A model generated the notes under the pieces. That model worked only from the letters and a program-made list of their open reading frames with translations, did no database searches and had not been told where the DNA came from. Made by a program: the position numbers and the translations under genes. DNA of 64,000 nucleotides from Mugil cephalus (taxonomy: Eukaryota; Chordata; Actinopteri; Mugiliformes; Mugilidae): assembly GCF_022458985.1 (NCBI RefSeq), contig NC_061789.1, positions 3,637,501 through 3,701,500 of the forward strand, read 5' to 3'. Positions 34,380 to 46,000 of the stretch are shown here, piece after piece (position 1 is the stretch's first letter; the number at the start of each line of letters is the position of its first letter).

Positions 34380-35860
34380 CGAAAAAAGGGGAACTGAAAC
34401 CTGTTGGCCTGAGGTCAGGTCAGGACATGTTCAAACACACAGTTAGTGGAAAAGTACAGAAAATGATCTAATGTCCAAGTATTAATTAATAAGGCATGAA
34501 TGTAACACCCTTATTGGATAAAAGTAATGGGGTGATGGTTAGTTATGATGATGTATGGATGAAATGCAGAAATATTTTACGAGAATTTCACCTCGGGTAC
34601 GGACTGTGCTGCGCGTGGACTGAGCCAACTCCCTTGCAGTGCTATTTCGGCTTTAAAAGTTCTGTCTGGATTCCCCCTGCCTAGCAGTCAAGATTGGACT
34701 ATCTTTCACCATTTGGATTTCTTCTTCTTCTTAGACTTTGTACGGAGTCAAGAAGACCTTATTGGATTACAATTGTGAAGGATTTTACGGGATTTACCAA
34801 AGGACAGAAACATCGTTCATTGGGACTTCCCTATTTTACCAACTTGTTCCGCGGTAGTAAAAGGACTGGGTTTGGGTGTGGTCACATCGGCCGTGCGGCT
34901 CACTCGACGCTTTTCCTTCCCTAAGAAGGATTTTTGGACAGCTTTGGACATTTACTATACCCCTACTTCATCTGCCTGGCTCATAAGTAAATTCTTTTTT
35001 GATTAACATCTTTAGATTAGATTCTGATAAGGATTATACTGATTAGTAGTCACATGATTGATTTTAATTGATTATTTGATTTATGAACATTATTTTAACA
35101 AATGTCTGATTTTGATTTGATTGATTTTCTGAGATGTTGCAATTGCTAGAAGCTTAACCTGCAAATAAAATTTGACTCTAAAGGTGAGAAGATTTTGTTG
35201 ACAATTATTTCCCCTATTAAACTGGTACAAAGATAGCCTCACGACAGTAAAACTATAGGCAAGGTGACTCCGACATCTTATCGGTCATACTAGTTTATTC
35301 CACTTAAAACTAATATATGTCCCTAGGGCTTTCAGCCTAGCCTTTAAATCATATCCTGGCACGTACCAAGTGCCCAGATCCATTAGGGGTAAGCCACCAC
35401 AACTGACGGGACTCAACCTCGGACCCAGCTGCAGGAAGCCTCCCTGACTGGCAGTTCCGGGGGATGTGAGGAAGCAGGGCAGACGTCAGAACTAAGGGTG
35501 GTTAGAAGCCAGGCGAGTTACCCCCCCTACAGCTTGAGTAGTGCTATCATTGAGTTCAGTTGGGGTAATACTCTGCTGACGTGAGGCCGTAACCCCGTAT
35601 AAATGGAGAAGCTGTCTTACCTGTACCTGTGGGATCTAACAACCTGTAATATTATTATTTTGTTGTTGAATTTCATTATAGTCTTGCTTAGTTTGAACCC
35701 TTAATTTTAATGCAAATGACGACAGTTACACGGAGACAATTTTTCTAAAAAGAATTAACCTGTGCTGAGTTGTTCATTCATTGACAATACATTTTTGACT
35801 TTGATTTTGCATAGTATAATGCTGAGTTGTAATAAAGTTGTAGAATGTCTTTTTTATCAA
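34380..35860. other. Unclassified block, possibly LTR-derived
   Basis: A stretch that is GC-richer than its surroundings, with no coding frame I recognise. It starts near TGTAACACCC (34500), an LTR-like 5' end, and holds a TATA-like GTATAAATGG at about 35597 and AATAAA at about 35829. No matching 3' terminus or target duplication was found, so an LTR origin is only a guess. The small ORFs at 34496 and 34694 have no domain. Confidence 0.25.
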
Positions 35861-36059
35861 AGTTCATGTTTCTTTATGCTCCTGACAAAGTCCCAGTTTC
35901 CGCACTAGAGGACACATTCAAAGTTCTAGGAATTTTCTGGGTTGACTGACCTTCATATCTTAAAGTAATGGACTGTCCTGGTCCTGTCTCTTAGTTGAAT
36001 GATTCTTGTCATAATATGGATTAAAACAGCAGTTGAGTGAAGCTGTTCACTATAGCAAA

Positions 36060-36860
36060 CTGTGCACCAACACTACCTATGTACAATACAATGTAGGGTG
36101 TCAAACACATTAAGATAAGAAGTTCTGCACATTCACTCTTGACAAGACACACCTAAGGAAACTTTGAGGAGACTACCTCATGAAGCTGAATGACAGATTG
36201 CCAAGATGCCAGTGACACATAAAAGCAGCTGCAAGTGGACAGAGATAACTTCATCAAATAATGAAACTGCATCATTTATTCAAGAAAATCAATCATTTGT
36301 TCACATCTGGGGGTTGCAGAAGTATGTGTACACTAGTTTTCTGTACTGGCCATGACCTCCTTGTGAAATGATAACAGAAACTCAGTATTTCCGGTAACCG
36401 TTGATCGGTCGTCTACTGCAGCTTGGATATTTTTAGACCATACCTCAGAAAAGAACCGCTTCAGTTCAGACGTGTTGGTGGGTCTCCTCTCATGAACTGA
36501 TGCTACAGGTCCTCTACTGGATTAAGATCAGGACTTTGACTGGCATGGCATGACATTCAGCTCATGGACATATACCTTGACATTTTCTTTTAGAGTTCAC
36601 TTGTAGAATTCAGAATTCTTTGGTCCATCAATGATGACCAGATGTCTTGGTCCAAATGCAGCAGAACAGGCCCAAACCAGGACATTAGCGCCCCCATGTT
36701 TCATGAAGGGATGAGGTTCTGATGCTGGAAAGCAGTGTTGATTCATCTCCAAACTTGAGACCTCTATTTTAAAACTATTTGCAAAAACAGAGTACAAAGG
36801 TAAACTTCCAAAAGCGGTTGTTGAGTAATGTATTAATGTTATACTTGGCACGGCTTGTGG
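36060..36860 (-). mobile_element. Tc1-like transposase fragment
   Basis: On the minus strand 36851-36597 reads ...PHPFMKHGGANVLVWACSA...LVIIDGPKNSEFYK. That is the MKHGG-x-VxVWGC, IDG and LNSEFY pattern of Tc1 transposase DDE domains. Neighbouring DNA to about 36330 continues in the same family but out of frame. The ends are not clear. Confidence 0.75.
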
Positions 36861-36971
36861 AAAAATCTACTTATCCCTGGGTTTGTTTGTCAGATAAAGA
36901 AACCTAGCATGCAAGTTTCATTTTTTGGCCATCTGGCAGCGTAACCCACACCATGTGAGTTAGTTGCCTGC

Positions 36972-36987
36972 TTTCACTTTCCATTTC
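36972..36987. promoter_or_regulatory. Triple GAAA interferon-stimulated response element of GVIN copy 1
   Basis: TTTCACTTTCCATTTC, which on the minus strand is GAAATGGAAAGTGAAA: three GAAA half-sites with exact two-base spacers. This meets the IRF/ISRE consensus GAAANNGAAA twice over. It lies about 67 bases upstream of the TATA box and about 1.1 kb before the start codon, where an inducible promoter element is expected. Confidence 0.75.
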
Positions 36988-37053
36988 CCCATTACTGATT
37001 CATGCAAAGCATGGGAGGGGTTTGTGAAAGACTGAGAAAGCGGGGCAATGAAC

Positions 37054-37063
37054 TTTATATATA
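37054..37063 (+). promoter_or_regulatory. TATA box of GVIN copy 1
   Basis: TTTATATATA, followed about 30 bases later by the likely transcription start (about 37085-37095). A splice donor (ACG|GTGAGT, GT at 37142) bounds the first, ATG-free exon of about 50-55 bases. Confidence 0.65.
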
Positions 37064-37084
37064 CTGGAGGGTGAGCGAGAGGAA

Positions 37085-40000
37085 TTCATAAGGCGGCCAC
37101 GTCTACACAGAGCAGGCAGAGCTGGGGAAACGCAACAAACGGTGAGTTTAATAACAGATTGCTCGATAACAGGTGAGCTTTTGTTTTTGCATTCAGATGC
37201 AGATCTGTCAACATGGACAGTCTGACCTCTCTTCTGGTATCTTTGTGCTGCTTGCTTTTTCCGCCTGGGTTTAACAACTAAAGCAGTTTTTAGTTGTTAA
37301 ACTTTCTTCCTTTTTGGGATAATCTGTAAATCTCTCTCTGTGTTGAGAGTCCTATCCTTATGGCTGTGAATAGTCCTGTCTTCAGATTAAGATGATTCAG
37401 ACCATCTCATTTCAGACAGCTTGTCCAAATAGAGTTACCATCACGCATGTGCAAATATGCAGAACCAACTGATAAAGATGGTATTATGCACACTCTACAG
37501 GAAGGAGTTTTCTTTCCACTGAAGCACTTCCAGCTTAAAATAGCACATTAACACCAAGCATATGTCAGTCAGGAATTCTGCTAGCACTTAAGCTAATGCA
37601 TCGCCCAGCTTCACAGAAACAAACCAAGACAAAAACAAGCTGTCACTGGAGAGAATGTTCTGAGTTGCAGCAACATTGGAAATAAGAAGCGGTTTAGCTT
37701 TTCTCTTGTTGGACAAGGTCGACAAGTTAGTTTGTCTTAGTAGCAACAGGGACACTTTAATGTGGACAAATGCTGGTTTAAAAAAAGACAAAAAGCAGTT
37801 CAGTTGTTTCAAGTTGTTTTGTTGAAACTGTTTAATCAACACATTAAGCGCAGATATATCCCCTTCTTTCTTGAGTGTGTTTGCTCATGTAAAATGAAAC
37901 ATGATTAATATAGATTAAGAATTAATGATATTTAATCGTGATTAATCAAAATGAATCCACAGAAACCCTGTGATTAATCTGATTAAAATTTTTAATTGTT
38001 TGACAGCACTCGTTTGTAAAATCTATCTCAAATCTGTTATTATAGGAAAAATATTAGATGTCTTGTGATTTTTGTGTATTTACAATTTTGACGCTTATTT
38101 GCATTTTTGTGAATAATTTAAAGATGAAGAGCAGATGGAAGTGAGCAATGACAACATAGAAGGAGGAGGGGGAGGAGAATCTGAAACCAAATGTGAGACT
38201 GACAACAAAGGTAATTTAAAAATGTGAAAATATTTTTTCATGACATAAGAATGGTTCCCTAAATGTAGTAGGGTGATCATGTGTTTTTTTTTCTACTGCC
38301 CCCACAGTCCAGTCGGAGGAAAGTACATCTAACAACAAGGTAAATGTTTCACAGCTATGTTAGTCATTATTATCTAATGTATTTATTTTACTTTTTTTTT
38401 TATTCTCAGGTATGTTTACATACATTTTTCATACCAGTGAGAGAACAAGTGTATTTCTGTGAATTAAATTGTCATTGTTTGTATTTATTCTTATTCTAAT
38501 TGGTGACTTATTCCACATATTCTTATTGCTTACTTTGCCCTTTTTCTAAACAGTGTTACACTTTGAGTAGGAGCTGCTGTAACGAAAAGTAATTTCCCTT
38601 TTGAGATGAATAAAGTAATTCTGATTCTGATAATAAAAATAAATCATCTTTTTTTTTTTTAGCTTGGTTCAATGAATGATGAAGCTCAGCACTCAGAGAC
38701 GAAGGACACAACGACAGGAGAGGAAACAAAGTCTGCATCAACTGAAAACAAAGACAAAAGTAATACTTTAAATAGGAACTCTGATTATAAGATGGATTTT
38801 ATAGATTTTATTTTAGGATTTAATTTCCTCGATCCATCGTAATGAACTTGATTGTCTAATCTACTGATGTTCTTCTGTTTGTTTTCAGTGGAGCCTGAGC
38901 TCACACTTGTGTTAATCGGTGATACTAATTCCATTGAGATTGGACCAAAAAACATTTTACTTGAACATGACGAGCCAACAAATGTGGAGCATTTTTCCTC
39001 CAAACTGTATGATTTGTGTGGTCGGCACATCTCCGTCATTAACAGGCTTGGTTTTCCAAACCTTGACAGAATCCCGTTAAATCAGGGAATTCATGCCTTT
39101 GTCCTACTGCTGCCAAATGGTCTGCACGTCAACCATTACCACTCAGCAGTGCAGAAGTTAAAAAAAGCTTTTGGCAAAGACTTTCTATCGTATGTAATGA
39201 CAATAGTGACTCATAATGACTCATATAAGTTGGATGAAACATGTGGAAGTGCACTGGAAGACCTTAAAGATTTCTCCAGTTTTAATGAACAAAGATTCCA
39301 CACATGTAGAAGAAGTATGACAGATGCAACAGAGATAATAGATCTGTTGGAAAAAGTAGACGTCATGGTCTCTGAAAACGATCACCACTGCTACACAACA
39401 CTGATGTGTGATGGGAATAAAGAACAGAAAGAACAACTGGAGCAGAAACTCTGCAAAGAAGAAACGGCTGGGACAGGTGAGATTTTAACGTGGATGTAAC
39501 TTTGGAACTTGTTTGGGGGAAAAACCGTTGATTATTCCTAAATGTTGCAGTTGAATGTTTTCAAAGATCTGCAAAAACTTAAAACTGGTACTTGTGAAGC
39601 TATTTAATACCAGCTTGGAAGAGACATATTTCTAGTTTCAGTGTACACAGAAATGCTATTCGTTTCTGCGACGAGTGAGGACTTCTTAAGAACAATAACA
39701 ACTAAACTTAATCTAACATTTTAAATCAGGAAAACTAAACTGAAAACTTGAAACAGAATAAAAACTAATGAAAAGTGAATTGTAACTTAAATTATGAGTC
39801 TGCTGGGGATGCTCGGCTAATTGGGTTAGATATAAAACCATGACCTTGCTGTCTGCTTTTCTTACTGCAGTAGAAGAGATGGAGAACATAGTTCAAATCA
39901 AGGTAAATTCATCAAATATGGTGCATTATTGTTTTTAAATGTTGTTTAATTCAGTTTTTTCCTGACATGATGACTACTACAATTATACCAAATGCTCTAG

Positions 40001-43000
40001 CCAGAGGAAGTAATGCTGTGATGTGAAATGATCTTTTCTTAGAACAACGTATTGAATGAATGGGGAGGAGCAGAACATTTGGAGAAGACTGATGACAACA
40101 TAAGAGGACAGTCTGAGATCAAGTCACCAACTGAAACTGAGGAGAAAGGTACCATGGATGATTTCACACAAACTTAAAACCTAATCAAAAAATACAAATA
40201 ATTAATGATTTAGTGAAGAATTACTTCTGAAAAAACATGAAAAAACATTGGAGTTGTTGCAAAGACACATCTGAAAGCATCAAGCAAGTACATGTAAGGC
40301 CATCTGCTTGTAAAAAAAAAAAAAAAAAGCAAAAAAAATAAAAAAAAATAGAAAAAGCAGTGAACACAGAAAAATAACCATATCACATAATTGTAACCTT
40401 GACCCTAAAACTGAGTTTTAACTCTCAAACAGCCTCGTAAAAAAGTGAGGACTGGCTAAAATGTCGTCACTTTGGGTAAATATCCTCAATCCGATGGTGT
40501 AAAACTTAAACTGGTCCTCGGAAAGATAGCTGTACAAGTACACACACAAACACACACGCACACACACTCAGTGAGTTTACATGCAGAGCTTAATGGAGCT
40601 ATGCTCAAAATTCGACTTTCTCACTACAGTCCTTATCCCAGTTTACATGCAGCGCAAGAAAATCTAATAACTATTCTCCTCCTCCACACTAGGTGGCGAT
40701 ATGTGTCTTTTCAGCTGGATAATACCACGTATACGTGATATAATAAACAACAGTCGTTAATGCAGCAGACCAGCATTGCAAACAACAACCACATGGATAA
40801 TAGTACATTTTTTAATCTTGTAAGTAATGTTTGCGCTAGTTCTAGTGCAGGTAAGATCCGTGCTATCCCTCAGATGGTTCTTCTAGAGCAGGCATGTCAA
40901 ACTCAGTTTGGCTCTGGGGCCGGATCCAGACTTTCTGTTCTCAGGTGGGCCGGATCAGCAAAAGAATGTCAACTCCAAATATTTAGCTTTGTTTTTCAGT
41001 GCTATGCTTCATCATTCAGCCTACATTTGTAGCCTACCCTACATATTATAATCACGGATAACAAGGGATCTATTCTAAGCACAACACATTTATTCAAAAA
41101 CAATGGGAAAAAAATGATTTTTCATGTTTGGCCGTGAATGTGTTAACAACTGGTTTATTTTAACAGTTGAGTGAATGCAGTTTTACACCTGAACCAACTC
41201 ACCACACTAAACAAACTCAAGTGGGAGCTATAAAAAAAATATTTTCGCCTTAATTGTCATACTGCTTTGAAATAAATGAAAAAAGAAATACAAAATAAAA
41301 TAAAATAAATAAAAAAGTTATAGCAGTGCATGGGCAATAAGATTAGACTACATCAGATCAAACTACTAGGCTGGGCCTACTGAAGCTGAGATTATACTGC
41401 ACAATATTAATTGTCTTTAATATGACATACTTGTCTTTATGATGAGTGGCGCCGAATATTAAACTCTTTGAACACTGCAACTTGCTGATTACATACCAAG
41501 CACACTGGTTTTGCATTCACTTCTGTGAATAAATACTTCTCGGTCCATTTCTCCTGGAAAACTCTGCACTCCGTGTCCACTCTTCTTTTTTTTGACAGTG
41601 CCATTTTGGGAAGGGTGTGTTGACCGATAAGTTGTTTAGTAGTGGTGAATGGTGAAGCAAGATTGCCGGTTTATTTTTACTTGGACACATCACGTTGCGA
41701 ATGTTTATTTCCTGTGACTCACTCGTGTCAGTGCCGCATGCTTGACGTGAGCGCTTTTACACATTTACTGCCCTCTAGCGGCCGGAGGGAGCATTTGGTT
41801 TGTATTTATTTTAAAAAATCGCAACTTTTAATAGAAATTAGCTAGAGACTCGCTTCTTTTTTTGACATACTCAGAAATTTATGCCGGGACGGATTAAATG
41901 ACCCAACGGGCCGGGTCCGGCCCGCGGGCCGTATGTTTGACATGCCTGTTCTAGTGGCTCTGTTTCTCTTCTTCTTCTGCGACCGGCTTTCTTGGACCTT
42001 TTTGTTCCGGGGTCACACGCCAGTGCAGCGGTTGTGGAGCATGCGCATACGCATTATACGACTGAAAATCGATTCCAATCGCATTATCTGGGTGTCTCAA
42101 TCGGATAATGAGAACTTAATCAGAGTAATGTGTTAACATGCACTTAAGTTCTCCTGTTATAGTCCTATTAAAGCAATAATTCGTTTTTTTTTCATATGCA
42201 TGTAAACGTACTGACTGAAGGGTTCACTGCCAATTTATCAACTCAAAATAAATACATAAACCAACACTGACTTCATGCAATTTATTTTTTTGTTATATTA
42301 TCCTGCAGCTGAAGAGGTGGAACATTCAGCAGAAATCAAGGTAAAGTGTTCAGAGCCAAAAACTGAAATGGTGCATATTGTTCTATGATCTTTTTCTTGT
42401 TTGAGATACTGTTAATAAAACTAGCCTAAAATTTTGTTTTTCTTAGTGTAATGTATTGAACGAACCTGGTGGAGCTGAACACTCAGAGAAGACTGATGAC
42501 AACATCAGGCAGGAGTCTGAAATCAAGTTTTCATCTGAAACTGAGGAGAAAGGTAACATTTAATTAATGATTTTACACAAACTTACAGCCTAATCAAAAT
42601 ATACAACTAATTAAGGAAGACTGTAAGTGTAATACCAATATTAGGCAAAGATACAGGTGTACATATTCATGTAGATACCGAAATTATTAAATGTGTTTTA
42701 TTAAAAAGTGTGAACAAACAAAGCCTTTCAGCATAGCACTTGAAGGTAGCTCTTACTTGTACTTCAACATCAACACAAACCAAGTGTTGGAGCAAAAGCT
42801 ACTTATAGCCGTAAAGCAGTAAAATAAAGAAAAATAACAATAAAAACCTGAATGAGTAGATATGTCCACTCTGATGGCTGTTACTTTACATGTTTTCTAT
42901 ATTGTTCCCTGTGATAATCTGGTAAATTATTGTTGTTCTGCAGAGAAGAACAACAGGATGAAATATGAAATGGAAACACTGTTCAGAAGACTTGACCTTC

Positions 43001-46000
43001 AATATCAACAAAAGCTGTCACCTGAAGAACTTCTTGAAATCGGTCCATCTGTCAAACAGAGCCCGGATATATCTGAGAAAGATCTAGCTAATATATTTCT
43101 TCAGAAGTTAATGATGCTGGACTACAAAGCCAGATACATTCCTGTAAGACAAGACAGCCTTGACGCGAGACATTCACAGTCTGTTCTAGTATCTGAATCA
43201 GATGACAATGACTTAGATGCTCTTTATAGCACCACTGTAGATGCTGATCTATCAAAACAAACCAACATGCATCCAATGGATGTTCAAATGGCAGTATTTC
43301 ACTGCTCAGACAGCTTCCTTAAGCAGAACATGATTACAAAGTTATCACAGTGTCAGTACGCCTTGCCTTTCCTTGTTCCTAACCCGGACACTGCAGCAAT
43401 TGAATGTCCTCTGTGGACATTTAGACAAATAATCAAAACATGGAAGACAACTCAAGTCAAAGATAATTCAAAACTTGTCACCATGAAGAGTATGCCTATC
43501 TGCAACGCTGAGACACACATGGTTTCATTTTTCCGCCTGGGTTCATTATCTGAGTCGAAATCACAGCTCATGAACTCTTTGATCAACGACCGTCACAACA
43601 CCTTCTTCCACAGAAACTGTCCAGGCAGCACCAAATCTCGTCATCTGATGGACGGTGTGGCAGAGATTGCCTGGTACTGCCCTGCTGGAAAACCCAATGA
43701 TTCCTTCACTGACTGCATTGCCTTCTGTAATCTTCATGGTGATGCTCTGATGATTGAAACACAAACTAAAATACTGACTGAAACTTCTTCAGTCAATGTA
43801 GTTCTTGTACCAACTCTGGAAAAAAGCCACAAAAGTCAAGCAACGGTCATCTCAGATCTTTACAAGTCTCAGAAGCCTCTCATTATTCTTATTGCTGACA
43901 ATGATTGTGATGCAGTTCAGATGAAACCAGGAAAGTACAAAATGGGTCTGAAAGACAGAAGCCAGTCAGATGTTTCTGAAAGCCTGAAAGGAATTATTGG
44001 AAAGATTTTGTCTGGACTACAAACCTCCTTCCAGCTCAAATCTATGGCCAATGTCTCTGGAATCAGAGTGGATGAAGACGACCCAGTGTGTCGAAAAGGG
44101 GAAAAGGCAGCAATGGAAATATTTAATTTGATTCAAAGGATGAACGTTTCAAAGATCAAAGATACATTTCTCCCCTGTCAAGGCCAACTGTGGCACCAGT
44201 GGGCGAGAATTAAAAAAGAACTGTATCATCTGAAAGGAAACGTGGAGGAGGAAAAAAGTCAGAAAAATCAGCAGCTGATGAAAATCAGAGAAGATCAATG
44301 CTCTGTTTCCTGTAGTGAACTGATGAAGTCATTCACTGAAAGCCTCATTTCTTTGTCGTCCCAGGAGATAGAGTACTTCCTGAAATGGACTCAGATCTTA
44401 ATAGATGCCCTCTCCACAGATGATCTGTCTTCAATTCTCCAAAGCTATGATGAAAAATGGTCTGAGGTCTTGGATCTGAAGAAGAAACACCAGAAATCTC
44501 CCCTGTTAGTAGGTAAACAAGAAGAGCTTGAAAAAATATCAAAAAAACTGCAGTCAGCAACTTTTGGTTTGGAGCATATCTTTAGAGAAATGGGACAGAT
44601 CTATGAAGCTCATCAAGCTCTGAAGAAACCACCAAACAGTGGGCAGACCAACTGGTCCAAATACCCTAAACTGGCTGCAGATCTGATGATATCAGGACGC
44701 CCTATGGAGCTGATGGATGGAGATGCAGGTCATGTGCCTTTGATGTGGATCTCTAGTGTTTTAGAAGAAGTCATCAAGAAACTGGGCGACCAGAGAGTTT
44801 TTGTGTTGTCGGTTCTGGGCGTACAAAGCAGTGGAAAATCAACAATGCTGAATGCCATGTTTGGATTGCAGTTTGCAGTTAGTGCCGGTAGGTGCACCAA
44901 GGGTGCTTTCATGCAACTGGTCAAAGTGTCAGATGAAATTAAGAAAGACTTCAGGTTTGACTATGTTCTCGTAGTGGACACTGAAGGACTACGTGCTCTT
45001 GAATTGGCAGGTGACGCCACTCTTCACCACGACAATGCACTGGCCACATTTGTTGTTGGCCTGGGAAACATGACACTGATCAATATCTTTGGTGAGAATC
45101 CAGCTGAGATGCAAGATGTCCTGCAGATTGTTGTCCAGGCTTTCATGAGGATGAAGAAAGTTAAGCTTTCTCCAAGTTGTGTGTTTGTTCACCAGAATGT
45201 TACAGACATTGGAGCTGCAGAGAAAAACATGGATGGAAAGAGACGCCTGCAAGAAAAACTGGACCAGATGGTTCAGCAAGCTGCCAAAGAGGAGGTATAT
45301 GATGCTGAGTGCTTCAGTGACGTCATTGCATTTGATGTGCAACAAGATGTGAAATACTTTGCCCAGCTATGGGAAGGAAGTCCACCGATGGCTCCCCCAA
45401 ATCCTGGTTACAGTGAGAGTGTCCAAGAACTGAAGAGGATGATCCTCACTAAGGCTTCACAGTCTGCTGGAATCACTCTCTCACATTTTAAAAGCAAAAT
45501 TCAAGACCTGTGGAATGCCCTGATGAACGAACAGTTTGTTTTCAGCTTCAAAAACACGCTTGAAATTGCAGCATACAGAAAGCTTGAGGTCCAATATGGG
45601 AACTGGACCTGGGACCTTAGGAGCAGCATGCTGACCATTGAAAACCAACTTTACACCAGGATTGAAAATGGAAAACTTGACAAGGTTGACCATACTTACC
45701 TTCTGAAAGAAATGAGCAAAACATATGAAAAAATCAAGAAAGACATGAGTTCACACTTTGAGGACAACAGAGACAAAGACATGTTGGTTCAGTGGCGAGG
45801 CCGATTTGAAATCAAAATGAAGGAGTTTCATGAGGAACAGTTGAAAGAAGTGAAAAGGAAACTGGATGAAGTTATCCAGCAAAAGAAAGCTTGTAAAAAG
45901 CTTGATGATAAGAAGCCAGAGTTTGAGAACAAACTGCTACAAAAGAGCAAAGAGCTCGCTCATCAGTTAAAAGACAAGGCAAAGGATGAAGAGGAGCTTC

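Noticed and set aside
42862-42943. Upstream ATG extending the giant GVIN copy 1 ORF
   Set aside because: A CAG acceptor ends at 42943, the reading frame joins the preceding exon (GAGAAAG|AGAAGAAC) and the extension is not matched in copy 2. It is intron sequence.
44989-45345. 118-aa minus-strand ORF, and the matching ORFs at 61273-61626, 60733-61134 and elsewhere
   Set aside because: They lie antisense inside the giant GVIN exons and recur in both copies only because the sense sequence is conserved.
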